Positions 10,040 through 19,279 of a stretch of 64,000 nucleotides of DNA are shown here, in pieces. The first letter of the stretch is position 1. The number at the start of each line of letters is the position of its first letter. Origin of the DNA: Streptomyces althioticus. GTDB taxonomy: Bacteria; Actinomycetota; Actinomycetes; Streptomycetales; Streptomycetaceae. The translations under genes and the position numbers were made by a program. A model generated the notes under the pieces. That model was not told the DNA's origin. It saw only the letters and a program-made list of their open reading frames with translations, and did no database searches. Location: positions 1-64,000 of the forward strand of contig BMSW01000023.1 of assembly GCA_014649355.1 (NCBI GenBank). The letters are read 5' to 3'.

Positions 10040-11598
10040 TGACGAGTACGACAGCGGAGCCGACGGCCGCCGTTCCCCTGCTGGACCTTCAGTCCCTGGT
10101 GGTGTCGGTGCGCAGACGCCGCCGCCTGTGGGGCTCCCTGGCGCTGCTGGGGCTGCTGCTCGGGGCGGCGGTGGCGGTGCTGCTGCCCCCGCCGCCGACC
10201 GCCGTGACGAAGGTGCTGGTCGCCCACCAGGACGACCAGCCGAACGACCCCGGCACGCTGATCCTCACCGACGTGGCGCTGCTGCACACCACGCGGATCG
10301 CCGACGCGGCCCTGAAGTCCCTCGACTCTTCGCAGGACGCCGAGGACTTCATGGAGGAGTACGAGGGCGCCGGCCTGACCAACAACCTGATGGAGATCAA
10401 GGCCACGGGTGACACCGGCGAGGAGGCGGTGGCCCGGGCCGAGGCGGTGGCCGAGGCGTTCGTCGCGGACCACGTGCGGCGCATCAAGCAGGCCGCCGCG
10501 GCCGACGCCTCGACGCTGCTCGCACAGCGCGACCGCCTCCAGAAGGAACTCGACCAGGTGAACGAGGCGATCGGCGACGGGCCGCCGGAGGGCAGCCCGG
10601 AGGAGTCGGCGAACCTGGAGACGCTGTTCGCCCGCCGCGCCGAACTCAGCTCCCGCATCAGCGACTTCTCGCAGCGGGCCGCGGAGGCCCGGGTGGGCAC
10701 GCCCCGGCTGATCGCGGGCACGCAGATCGTCGACGTCCCGCACACCGTGAAGCACTCGCTGCCGCTCGCCCTCGCCACCGACGGCGGCATCGGTCTCGTC
10801 CTCGGCCTGATGCTGGGCCTGGTGATCGCCGCGGTCGCCTCCGTGGTGGGCGACCGGCCGGTGCTGCGCCGGGAGATCGCGCGCCACCTGGGCGCCTCGG
10901 TCACCGCCGAACTCTCCCGGTCGGCGCTGCGGCCGCGCCCGCTGTGGCGGCGCAGACGCAGGCGCGCGGCGCGCACCCGGCTCACCTCGTCACTGGCCCG
11001 TACGGTGCGCTCCTCCTCGGAGCCGCTGGCGCTGCTGGAGCTGGGCTGCCCGCGCGGGGCGGGCGCGATCGCCCTGGACCTGGCGCGGACGCTGGCGGCG
11101 GACGAGCCGGTGGTCGTGGTCGACGCCCTGCCCCGGCACGGTCTCGCCGGCCGGCGGCGGAAACCGGGCGGCCCGGAGGTCGTCGGCGTGGAGCGGGCCG
11201 CGGCCCAGCCGTCGGACCGGCGCCGGATCGGTGTGGCGTCGGTGGCGCCCGGCGCGGCCTGGTCCGACCTCGCCGACCTGGCGGGCCGGGCCGTGCTGGT
11301 CGTCCGGGCGGGGCACGGCACGACCGCGTGGCTGCACACCGTGGCGCGGCAGCTCGCCGACCGCCGCGTGGAGGTGGCCGGCGTGGTGCTGCTCGACCCG
11401 GATCCGCGGGACCGGACGGACGGGACGCTGTGGGACGGGCCGTTCCCGGTGCCGCGCGTCCGCGAGGGCCGGCCGGGCCGGCAGAACGGCACGGGGTCCA
11501 ACCCCACCGTGCAGGCGGTGACGGACGGCCCGCGGCGTACGGAACGGCTGCCGATGTGGGCGGCGCGGGTCCCGGACAGCGACCAGGAGGCGCGGTAG
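10039..11598 (+). CDS. Second Wzz/Wzc-type protein with degenerate tyrosine-kinase-like domain
   Basis: The ATG overlaps the previous stop as TGATG. The 519-residue protein has a helix near 34-54 (GSLALLGLLLGAAVAVLL), a Wzz domain with a helical hairpin (about 150-215), and a second helix near 250-275. The cytoplasmic tail resembles bacterial tyrosine kinases: ELGCPRGAGAIALDLARTLA sits where a P-loop should be, PVVVVDAL matches the A' motif, and AVLVVRAGHGTTAWLHTV matches Walker B. The GK[ST] of the P-loop is replaced by GAI and no C-terminal Tyr cluster is visible. I infer a structural or regulatory pseudokinase paired with the previous protein. Confidence 0.8.
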   Translation: MTSTTAEPTAAVPLLDLQSLVVSVRRRRRLWGSLALLGLLLGAAVAVLLPPPPTAVTKVLVAHQDDQPNDPGTLILTDVALLHTTRIADAALKSLDSSQDAEDFMEEYEGAGLTNNLMEIKATGDTGEEAVARAEAVAEAFVADHVRRIKQAAAADASTLLAQRDRLQKELDQVNEAIGDGPPEGSPEESANLETLFARRAELSSRISDFSQRAAEARVGTPRLIAGTQIVDVPHTVKHSLPLALATDGGIGLVLGLMLGLVIAAVASVVGDRPVLRREIARHLGASVTAELSRSALRPRPLWRRRRRRAARTRLTSSLARTVRSSSEPLALLELGCPRGAGAIALDLARTLAADEPVVVVDALPRHGLAGRRRKPGGPEVVGVERAAAQPSDRRRIGVASVAPGAAWSDLADLAGRAVLVVRAGHGTTAWLHTVARQLADRRVEVAGVVLLDPDPRDRTDGTLWDGPFPVPRVREGRPGRQNGTGSNPTVQAVTDGPRRTERLPMWAARVPDSDQEAR

Positions 11599-11601
11599 CT
11601 C

Positions 11602-13539
11602 ATGTGCGGCATCGCAGGCACGTACCGGTGGCCGGCCGGCAAGGCGGTCACCGACCGGCTCACCGAGACCCTCGCCCACCGCGGCCCGGACGGCTCCGGG
11701 ACGTACGCCCACTCCCTGGGCGACGGCGAGGTGCACCTCGGCCACCGCAGGCTGGCCATCCTCGACCTGTCCGGCACCGGCGCCCAGCCGATGGTGTCGG
11801 AGGGGCTGGTCCTGACGTACAACGGCGAGCTGTACAACGCGCCTCAGCTGCGGGCCGAGCTGGAGGGCGCCGGGGTGCGGTTCCGGGGCACCTCGGACAC
11901 CGAGGTGCTGCTGGAGGCGTGGCGGCGCTGGGGCACGGACTGCCTGCCGCGGCTGCGCGGCATGTTCGCGTTCGCCGTGTTCGACGAGCGCACCGGTGAG
12001 CTGGTGCTGGCCCGCGACCAGCTCGGCATCAAGCCGCTGTTCCTGCTGCGGCGCGGTGAGGGGCTGGTGTTCGCCTCGGAGCTGAAGGCGCTGGCGGCGG
12101 TGACGGGCGGGTCGCTGGAGGTGGATCCGGCGGCGCTGGTGGCGTCGCTGCTGTACTACTGGGTGCCGGACTCGCGGTGCGCGTTCCGCGGGGCGGAGAA
12201 GCTGCCCCCGGGGACCTGGCTGCGCTGCCGCCCCGACGGCTCGGTGCGGCGCGGGCGGTTCTGGGATCTGCGGGAGGTCGCCGCCGAGGGGCAGGAGCGG
12301 GCGCGGTCCGGTGACCTGCCGGACCTGGCGGCCGTGGTGGAGGAGTCGACGCGGCTCCATCTGCTGTCCGACGTGCCCGTGGCGACGTTCCTGTCCGGCG
12401 GCCTGGACTCCAGCTACCTGACCGCGCTGGCCGCCCGGGACCGGCCGGGCATTCCCGCGTACACCATCGGGTTCCGGGCGGAGGACGCGCGGTTCGAGGC
12501 GATGCCGGACGACCTGCGCTACGCCCGGCAGGTGGCGGAGCGGTTCGGGGTGGACCTGCGGGAGATCGAGATCGCCCCGGACGTGCAGGACCTGCTGCCG
12601 CGGATGACGTACCACCTGGACGAGCCGGTCGGCGACCCGGCCGCGATCAACACCTTCCTCATCTGCTCGGCCGCCCGGGAGGCCGGGGTGAAGGTGATGC
12701 TGTCCGGGATGGGCGCCGACGAGCTGTTCGCCGGGTACCGCAAGCACCTGGCGAACCTGATCGGGGTGCGCTACCGGCGGGTGCCCGCGCCGGTGCGGCG
12801 CGGGGTGGCCGCCGCCGTGGACCGGCTGCCGGTCGCCACCCGCCGGCGCGGCCTGCGGTCGGTGCGGTTCGCGAAGCGGTTCCTGTCGTTCGCGGGCCTG
12901 CCGGAGGAGACCGCGTTCCGCCGCAGCTACACCCTGTACGACCGCGAGGAGCTGATCGGGCTGCTCGACCCGGACCTGGCCCCGGCGGTCGACGACGTGC
13001 TGACCGAGCACGCCGACGTCTACCGGGACAACGCCCTCGACGACTTCGTGAACCGCATGTGCCTGACGGACGCGCGGATGTTCCTGCCGGGCCTCAACCT
13101 CGCCTACACCGACCGGTCGAGCATGGCCGCGTCGACCGAGGTGCGGGTGCCGTACGTGGACGTCGAGGTGGTCAGGGCCGCGTTCGCGGTCCCCGGCGCG
13201 CGCAAGATCGCCGGGCGGCAGGGCAAGGCGGTGCTCAAGGAGGCGGCCACGACGGTGCTGCCCCGGGAGATCGTGTACCGGCCGAAGGGCCTGTTCAGCG
13301 CCCCGCTGCGGGCCTGGATGAGCCGGGACCTCGCACCGCTGGTGCAGGAGGTGGTGCACGACGGTCTGCTGGTCCGCTCCGGCTTCCTGCGCCGGGAGGC
13401 GTTGGCGCGCATGGCCGCCGAGGACGCCGCCGGGCAGCGGGACTTCTCCAAGCACCTCTGGCACGTGCTGACCCTCGAGCACTGGTACCGCGACGCGACC
13501 TCCAAGGCCGGCCACCACTCCCCCACCTCGACGGCGTAG
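11602..13539 (+). CDS. Glutamine-dependent asparagine synthetase-type amidotransferase (AsnB family)
   Basis: 645 residues. Cys2 of the N-terminal MCGIAGTY is the glutaminase nucleophile, with HRGPDGSG, LGHRRLAILDLS and YNGELYN of the class II glutaminase domain (about 1-210). The synthetase domain has the ATP-pyrophosphatase loop LSGGLDSSYLTAL and SGMGADELFAGYRKH. It is 3 bp downstream of the chain-length gene. AsnB paralogues in polysaccharide loci often amidate an acidic sugar or substituent rather than making asparagine; with an AlgD-like dehydrogenase in the operon, uronamide formation is a reasonable inference. Ordinary asparagine synthesis cannot be excluded. Confidence 0.9.
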   Translation: MCGIAGTYRWPAGKAVTDRLTETLAHRGPDGSGTYAHSLGDGEVHLGHRRLAILDLSGTGAQPMVSEGLVLTYNGELYNAPQLRAELEGAGVRFRGTSDTEVLLEAWRRWGTDCLPRLRGMFAFAVFDERTGELVLARDQLGIKPLFLLRRGEGLVFASELKALAAVTGGSLEVDPAALVASLLYYWVPDSRCAFRGAEKLPPGTWLRCRPDGSVRRGRFWDLREVAAEGQERARSGDLPDLAAVVEESTRLHLLSDVPVATFLSGGLDSSYLTALAARDRPGIPAYTIGFRAEDARFEAMPDDLRYARQVAERFGVDLREIEIAPDVQDLLPRMTYHLDEPVGDPAAINTFLICSAAREAGVKVMLSGMGADELFAGYRKHLANLIGVRYRRVPAPVRRGVAAAVDRLPVATRRRGLRSVRFAKRFLSFAGLPEETAFRRSYTLYDREELIGLLDPDLAPAVDDVLTEHADVYRDNALDDFVNRMCLTDARMFLPGLNLAYTDRSSMAASTEVRVPYVDVEVVRAAFAVPGARKIAGRQGKAVLKEAATTVLPREIVYRPKGLFSAPLRAWMSRDLAPLVQEVVHDGLLVRSGFLRREALARMAAEDAAGQRDFSKHLWHVLTLEHWYRDATSKAGHHSPTSTA

Positions 13540-13555
13540 AGACAAGAGGAACTCC

Positions 13556-15751
13556 GTGAAACAGGTAGTGCAGAACTACAAGAGCGGCGAGCTGGCGCTG
13601 CTCGACGTGCCGGCGCCGGGCTGCAAGCCGGGCGGGGTGCTGGTGCGCAGCGCCTTCTCCCTGATCTCCACCGGCACCGAGATGATGAAGGTGTCCGAGG
13701 CCGGCATGTCGATGCTGGGCAAGGCGCGGTCACGGCCGGACCAGGTGGCGAAGGTCGTGCAGAGCGTCGCCACCAACGGGGTGCCGGCGACGTACCGCAA
13801 GGTGATGGGCAAGCTCGACTCGTACACACCGCTCGGGTATTCGCTGTGCGGGGTGGTCGAGCAGGTCGGCGCCGGCATCGACGACGTGAAGGTGGGCGAC
13901 GTCGTGGCGTGCGCGGGCAACGAGCACGCGCTGCACGCCGAGCTGAACTGGGTGCCGAAGAACCTGTACGTACCGGTCCCGGACGGGGTGGCGCCCCGGC
14001 ACGCGGCGTTCGGCACGGTCGGGTCGATCGCGCTGCAGGGCGTGCGGCAGGGCGAGTCGCGGCTCGGCGAGGTGGCCCTGGTGATCGGTCTCGGGCTGAT
14101 CGGGCAGCTGGTCACGCAGCTGCTGAACGCCTCCGGGGTGCGGGTGGTCGGCGTGGACCCCGACCCGGCGCGCTGCGAGCTGGCCGAGCGGCTGGGCGCG
14201 GCGGCCTGCGGCGACCCGGGGTCGGCGAGCGTGGAGAGCGCGGTCGCCGAACTCACCGGCGGCATGGGCGTGGACCAGGTGTATCTGGCGGCCGGCGGGA
14301 GCAGCAACCAGCCGGTGGAGCTGGCCGCGCGGCTGTGCCGGGACCGCGGCCGGGTGATCGACATCGGCAAGTGCCGGCTCGACCTGCCGTGGAACGCGTA
14401 CTACGAGAAGGAGCTCGACGTCCGCTTCTCCCGCAGCTACGGGCCCGGACGCTACGACCCGGAGTACGAACTCCAGGGCCGGGACTACCCGGTCGGCTAC
14501 GTCCGCTGGACCGAGCGCCGCAACCTGGGGTGCTTCCTCGACCTGATCGCGCGGGGCAGCGTGGACGTGGAGCCGCTGGTGTCGCACGTCGCGGACTTCG
14601 AGGACGCCGTGGAGACGTACCGGCGGCTCGAGGAGGGCGAACTCAAGGCGGTGGCCGTGCTGTTCCGGTACGCGGCGGAGGACGCGCCCGCCGTCGAGGC
14701 GCCGGAGGTGACGGTGCCCAAGGTGCCGGAGCTGCCGCGGCCGTCCGGCCGTACGGCTCCCGCGCGGCGGTCCGGCCCGGTGCGGCTGGCGTTCGTCGGC
14801 GCGGGGAACTACGCGTCGTCGATGCTGCTGCCGCATCTGACGGGACGTGACGGCGTGGAGCTGTCCACGGTCGTCACCACCACGGCGCTGTCCGCGGCCA
14901 ACGCGCAGCGGAAGTTCGGCTTCGGGAAGGCCACCACCGACCTGGACGCGGCGCTGGGCGACCCGGCCGTGGACGCGGTGTTCGTGGTGACCCGGCACAG
15001 TTCGCACGCCGAGCTGACGCGGCGGGCGCTGCTGGCGGGCAAGGCGGTGTTCGTGGAGAAGCCGCTGGCGCTCACCGAGGAGGAGCTGGCCTCCGTGCTC
15101 GCGGCGGTGGAGGAGTCCGGCAACGACCGGATCCAGGTGGGCTTCAACCGCCGGTTCGCCCCGCTGCTGCGGGAGGCACGGGAGCTGTTCGGCGACCGCA
15201 CCGGCCCGGCGAGCCTGCGCTACCTGGTCAACGCGGGCCGGCTGGACCACGGCAGCTGGTACCTGCGGCAGGACACCGAGGGGTCCCGGTTCGCCGGGGA
15301 GGGCGGGCACTTCGTCGACACCGCGAGCTGGCTGCTGGACGCCGACCCGGTGTCGGTGTACGCGGCCGCCCCGGCCGGCAACGAGGACCTGCAGATCGTG
15401 CTGGGCTACCCGGACGGGTCCACGGCGACGATCAGCTACGTCACCTCCGGGCCCTCGTCCTTCCCGAAGGAGACGCTGGACCTGATCGCGGACGGCAAGG
15501 TGCTGCGGCTGGACGACTTCACGCGGGCCGCCGTGTACGACGGGCGGCGCCGGCAGTGGGCCGGCTCGCGGCTGCCGAAGGCCCGCGACAAGGGGCAGAA
15601 CGCGGAGCTCGCGGCGTTCGTGAAGGCCGTGCGGACCGGCGGGCCGATGCCGGTGCCGCTGGAGTCGCTGGCCGCGACGACGACGGCCACGCTCGCCGTG
15701 CGCACGGCGCTGGCGAGCGGCGTCCCGGTCACCCTGGCGGGGGCGCGATGA
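13556..15751 (+). CDS. Bi-domain oxidoreductase: zinc-type alcohol dehydrogenase fused to Gfo/Idh/MocA dehydrogenase
   Basis: 731 residues containing two complete enzymes. The N-terminal half (1-370) is a medium-chain dehydrogenase: GRoES-like part with YSLCGVVEQVG and CAGNEHALHAE, then a Rossmann part with VIGLGLIGQLVTQLL. After a Pro-rich linker, the C-terminal half (from about 400) is Gfo/Idh/MocA-like, with LAFVGAGNYASSMLLPHL, the VEKPLAL signature and QVGFNRRFAP. This fusion recurs in polysaccharide loci beside heparinase-type genes, and here the next gene is one. It probably makes an oxidised sugar intermediate for the polymer; the substrate is unknown. Start is GTG after GAGGAA; the stop overlaps the next ATG by 4 bp. 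Confidence 0.88.
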   Translation: MKQVVQNYKSGELALLDVPAPGCKPGGVLVRSAFSLISTGTEMMKVSEAGMSMLGKARSRPDQVAKVVQSVATNGVPATYRKVMGKLDSYTPLGYSLCGVVEQVGAGIDDVKVGDVVACAGNEHALHAELNWVPKNLYVPVPDGVAPRHAAFGTVGSIALQGVRQGESRLGEVALVIGLGLIGQLVTQLLNASGVRVVGVDPDPARCELAERLGAAACGDPGSASVESAVAELTGGMGVDQVYLAAGGSSNQPVELAARLCRDRGRVIDIGKCRLDLPWNAYYEKELDVRFSRSYGPGRYDPEYELQGRDYPVGYVRWTERRNLGCFLDLIARGSVDVEPLVSHVADFEDAVETYRRLEEGELKAVAVLFRYAAEDAPAVEAPEVTVPKVPELPRPSGRTAPARRSGPVRLAFVGAGNYASSMLLPHLTGRDGVELSTVVTTTALSAANAQRKFGFGKATTDLDAALGDPAVDAVFVVTRHSSHAELTRRALLAGKAVFVEKPLALTEEELASVLAAVEESGNDRIQVGFNRRFAPLLREARELFGDRTGPASLRYLVNAGRLDHGSWYLRQDTEGSRFAGEGGHFVDTASWLLDADPVSVYAAAPAGNEDLQIVLGYPDGSTATISYVTSGPSSFPKETLDLIADGKVLRLDDFTRAAVYDGRRRQWAGSRLPKARDKGQNAELAAFVKAVRTGGPMPVPLESLAATTTATLAVRTALASGVPVTLAGAR

Positions 15752-17691
15752 GCATGAGCGCGGGGTGGTACCTGCGGCGGCTGTCCCGGATGGGGCCGCG
15801 GGAGGCCGGCGGCCGGGCCGTCGACGCGGTGCGCCGGCGGCGCTGGCGGTCGGGGCTGCCCGAGCGGCCTCCGGTGACGGGCGTCCGGTTCACGGCCGTG
15901 CTGCCCGACGGCGCGCTCGCCGGGGTGGACCCGGACGCGGTGAAGCGGCTGGTCGCCGAGGCGGACCGGCTGATGGCGGGGCGGGCCGAGTTCTTCGGCG
16001 TGGTCCGCGACGACATGGCCGACCCGGACTGGCAGTTCGACCCGAAAACCGGCCGCCGCGCCCCGCTGGAGCACGCCTTCGACGTGCCGTACCGGGACGA
16101 GGAGGCGGTCGGCGACATCAAGCAGATCTGGGAGCCGTCCCGGCACCAGTACCTGACCGTGCTGGCCGCCGCGTACGCGCTCACCGGGAACGACCGGTAC
16201 GCGGAGCGGGTGGCCGCGCATCTGCGGTCGTGGTGGGAGGCCAACCCGCCGCTGCGGGGCGCGCACTGGGTGAGCGGCATCGAGCTGGGCATCCGGCTGC
16301 TGTCGTGGGTGTGGATCCGGCGGCTGCTGGACGGCTGGGCGGGCGCGCCCGCCCTGTTCGAGGAGAACCCGGCGGCGCTGGACCAGATCTGGCACCACCA
16401 GCGCTGGCTGGCCGCGTTCCCCAGCCGGGGCTCGTCGGCGAACAACCACGCGGTCGCCGAGGCGGCCGGGCAGCTCGCCGCGTCCTGCGCGTTCGGCTGG
16501 TTCCCCTACTCGCCGCGGTGGCGGGCGGACGCGGTGCGCGACCTGGACCGGCATCTGCGCGCCAACACCTTCCTGTCCGGGATCAACCGGGAGCTGGCGA
16601 GCGAGTACCACGGGCTGGTGCTGGAGCTGGGCCTGGCCGCGCTGGCCGAGGCGGACGCCGCGGGCGTGCCCGTACCCACGACGACGCGGCTGGTACTGCT
16701 GCGGATGACGGACGCGCTCGCGGCCGTCGTCGACGACCGGCTGCGCCCGCCCCGGCAGGGTGACGCGGACGACGGGCACGGGCTGGTGCTTGACGGCCCG
16801 GACACCGACCGCTGGGGGTCGCTGCTGGCCACCGGCGAGGCGGTGTTCGGCCGGCTCGGCTGGTGGCCGGAGGTGCCCGGCACCGACGTGCGCACCCCGC
16901 TGCTGGCCTCGCTGACCGAGCCGTACGGCGAGGGCGTGGCACGTCCGGAGAGCCGGCCGGCGCACTTCGCGGACGCGGGGCTGACCGTGCTGCGGGGGCC
17001 CGGGGGGATCTGGTGCCGCTGCGACGGCGGGCCGCACGGGTTCCTGTCGATCGCCGCGCACGCCCACGCGGACGCGCTGTCGGTGGAGGTGCGGCACGAC
17101 GGGGTCGACGTGCTGGCCGACCCGGGCACGTACTGCTACCACGGCCTGCCCGAGTGGCGGAGCTACTTCCGCTCCACGCTCGGCCACAACACGCTCGAGG
17201 CGGGCGGCCGGGACCAGTCGGTGTCGGGCGGCCCGTTCCTGTGGACGCGGCACGCCACCACCCGGGTGCTGAAGGTGGACGCCGACGGGGAGAAGGCGGC
17301 GCGCTGGTGCGCCGAGCACGACGGTTACCGGCCGCTGCTCCACCGGCGGCAGGTGGACGTCGCCCGGGAGAGCCGTGAGGTGCGGGTGGCCGACACGGTG
17401 AGCGGCGACCGCCGGGAGGTGCGTCTGGCGTTCCACCTCGGCCCGGACATCACGGCGGAGCTGGAGGGGAGCCGGGCGCGGCTCACCTGGACGCGGGACG
17501 GCGAGGACCGCTCGGCCCTGCTGGACCTGCCGTCCGGGCTCACCTGGAGCGCGCACCGGGGCGAGAGCGGACCGCCGCTCGGCTGGTACTCCCCCGGGTT
17601 CGGGCGCAAGGTGCCGAGCACCACGCTGGTCGGCAGCGGATCCGTCGACGGGACGGCCGAGTTCACCACCGTTCTCGGGTTCGACGGCTAG
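15748..17691 (+). CDS. Heparinase II/III-family protein (alginate-lyase-like toroid plus beta-sandwich)
   Basis: 647 residues. The first 380 or so form the helical toroid (WEPSRHQYL, SWWEANPPLRGAHWVSGIE, SSANNHAVAEAAGQLA, with the conserved NNH). The C-terminal beta-sandwich has HAHADALSVEVRHDG, DPGTYCYHG and LGHNTLEAGGRDQS, which usually holds catalytic and metal-binding residues. Family members cleave uronic-acid polysaccharides by beta-elimination. There is no signal peptide, so the protein looks cytoplasmic; it may act on lipid-linked intermediates or imported fragments, or may modify rather than degrade. ATG overlaps the previous stop (ATGA); a second in-frame ATG lies 6 bp later. Confidence 0.85.
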   Translation: MSMSAGWYLRRLSRMGPREAGGRAVDAVRRRRWRSGLPERPPVTGVRFTAVLPDGALAGVDPDAVKRLVAEADRLMAGRAEFFGVVRDDMADPDWQFDPKTGRRAPLEHAFDVPYRDEEAVGDIKQIWEPSRHQYLTVLAAAYALTGNDRYAERVAAHLRSWWEANPPLRGAHWVSGIELGIRLLSWVWIRRLLDGWAGAPALFEENPAALDQIWHHQRWLAAFPSRGSSANNHAVAEAAGQLAASCAFGWFPYSPRWRADAVRDLDRHLRANTFLSGINRELASEYHGLVLELGLAALAEADAAGVPVPTTTRLVLLRMTDALAAVVDDRLRPPRQGDADDGHGLVLDGPDTDRWGSLLATGEAVFGRLGWWPEVPGTDVRTPLLASLTEPYGEGVARPESRPAHFADAGLTVLRGPGGIWCRCDGGPHGFLSIAAHAHADALSVEVRHDGVDVLADPGTYCYHGLPEWRSYFRSTLGHNTLEAGGRDQSVSGGPFLWTRHATTRVLKVDADGEKAARWCAEHDGYRPLLHRRQVDVARESREVRVADTVSGDRREVRLAFHLGPDITAELEGSRARLTWTRDGEDRSALLDLPSGLTWSAHRGESGPPLGWYSPGFGRKVPSTTLVGSGSVDGTAEFTTVLGFDG

Positions 17692-17700
17692 GGGGCTGCG

Positions 17701-19278
17701 ATGGGTCTGCGCGGAGGGGGCGTGAGCCGGTGGCGGCGCTGGGTGTCGGCGGCCGGGCTGGCGCTGGTGCTGGTGGCGACCGCCGGCTGCGAGAGCGAGC
17801 CCGAGCCGGAGACGAAGCCGGACGGGCGGTCACGGGCGGACGCCCGCACGCAGCCGGAGGACTCCGGCGGGGCGCCCGAGGCCGTGGCCCGGGTGTGCGA
17901 GAAGCCGAAGCCCGGTCCGGCGAAGGCGCCGTCCGGCGCGGTGACCGTGGACCCCTCGGTGCCCGGCGACCTCTCCGCGAAGACCAACGCCCGCCCTGAG
18001 GGGACCACGTTCTGGCTGAAGCCCGGCAGGCACCGGCTCGCCGACGACCGGTACGCGCAGGTGGAGCCCAAGGACGGCAACACCTACATCGGCGCGCCCG
18101 GCGCGGTCCTCGACGGCCGGAGCACCAACCAGTACGCCTTCGGCGGCGGCGCGCGCGACGTGACCATCCGTCACCTGACCGTGCAGGGGTTCGTCGCGCC
18201 GCACGACGAGGGCGTGGTCAACCACGACTCGGCCGACGGCTGGGTGATCGAGCACTCCCGGGTCCAGTTCAACTCCGGCGCCGGGCTGATGGCCGGGTCC
18301 GGCCAGCAGGTGCGGGCGAGCTGCCTGCGCGGCAACGGCCAGTACGGCATGAACGCGTACAAGGGGTCGGGTCCGCTGCGTGACCTCGTGCTGGAGGGCA
18401 ACGAGATCACCGACAACAACCGGCACGACTGGGAGACGAAGCGGCCCGGCTGCGGCTGCACCGGCGGCGTGAAGTTCTGGGCCGTCGACGGCGCGGACGT
18501 GCGCGGCAACTGGGTGCACGGCAACCGCGGCACCGGTCTGTGGGCGGACACCAACAACAACGACTTCCTGATCGAGGGCAACGTCCTGGAGGACAACCAG
18601 GGCGCCGCCCTGATGTACGAGACCAGCTACAACGCGGTGATCAGGAACAACACGATCCGGCGGAACAACTGGGTGGAGGGGAAGCGGTACGCCGAGCGCG
18701 GCGACAGCTTCCCGTTCGCCACCGTCTACATCTCGGAGTCCGGCGGCGAGCCCCGGGTGAAGGCCCGCACGGACACGCTGGAGATCTCCGGGAACCTCTT
18801 CGAGGACAACTGGAACGCGATCACCCTGTGGGAGAACGCCGACCGGTTCTGCAACAGCCCCGCCAACACCTCCTCGGCCGACTGCACCCTGCTCGTCGAG
18901 GACATCGACCGCTGCGCGCGGCCGGGCATCACCAAGGCGCCGCTGTACACGGACTGCCGGTGGCGAACCCAGCGGGTGGACGTCCACCACAACCGGTTCC
19001 TGCTGGACAAGTCCGCGATGGACTGCGCGTCGATGTGCGACCGCATGGCGGTCCTCGCCAACTACGGCACCTATCCGGACTGGTCGCCGTACATGGGCGA
19101 GAAGGTCGCCGACGCCATCACGCTGAAGCAGCACAACCGCTGGCGGGAGAACGTCTACGAGGGGCCGTGGACGTTCGTCGCGCACGACCCGAGCGGCGAG
19201 CTGGACTTCCGGGAGTGGCAGGGCGCGCCGTACCGGCAGGACGCGGGCAGCACCCACCGTGCCGGGGACGGTGGTTGA
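17701..19278 (+). CDS. Right-handed parallel beta-helix lipoprotein
   Basis: 525 residues, predicted to be exported and lipid-anchored: a basic start, the hydrophobic run VSAAGLALVLVATAG, and lipobox Cys30 (ATAGC), followed by an acidic/Pro linker. The body carries repeated PbH1-like turns (VTIRHLTVQG, WVIEHSRVQFNSGAGLMAGS, DFLIEGNVLEDNQGAALMYE, AVIRNNTIRRNNW) plus Cys pairs likely to form disulfides. Such folds occur in polysaccharide lyases, C5-epimerases and deacetylases. In this operon it should act on the polymer at the outer membrane face. No catalytic set was assigned with certainty. Confidence 0.82.
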   Translation: MGLRGGGVSRWRRWVSAAGLALVLVATAGCESEPEPETKPDGRSRADARTQPEDSGGAPEAVARVCEKPKPGPAKAPSGAVTVDPSVPGDLSAKTNARPEGTTFWLKPGRHRLADDRYAQVEPKDGNTYIGAPGAVLDGRSTNQYAFGGGARDVTIRHLTVQGFVAPHDEGVVNHDSADGWVIEHSRVQFNSGAGLMAGSGQQVRASCLRGNGQYGMNAYKGSGPLRDLVLEGNEITDNNRHDWETKRPGCGCTGGVKFWAVDGADVRGNWVHGNRGTGLWADTNNNDFLIEGNVLEDNQGAALMYETSYNAVIRNNTIRRNNWVEGKRYAERGDSFPFATVYISESGGEPRVKARTDTLEISGNLFEDNWNAITLWENADRFCNSPANTSSADCTLLVEDIDRCARPGITKAPLYTDCRWRTQRVDVHHNRFLLDKSAMDCASMCDRMAVLANYGTYPDWSPYMGEKVADAITLKQHNRWRENVYEGPWTFVAHDPSGELDFREWQGAPYRQDAGSTHRAGDGG

Positions 19279-19279
19279 C

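Noticed and set aside
10990..13545. 851-residue antisense frame opposite asnB and the second chain-length gene
   Set aside because: Arg/His/Pro-rich translation without domains; an artefact of high GC third positions on the other strand.
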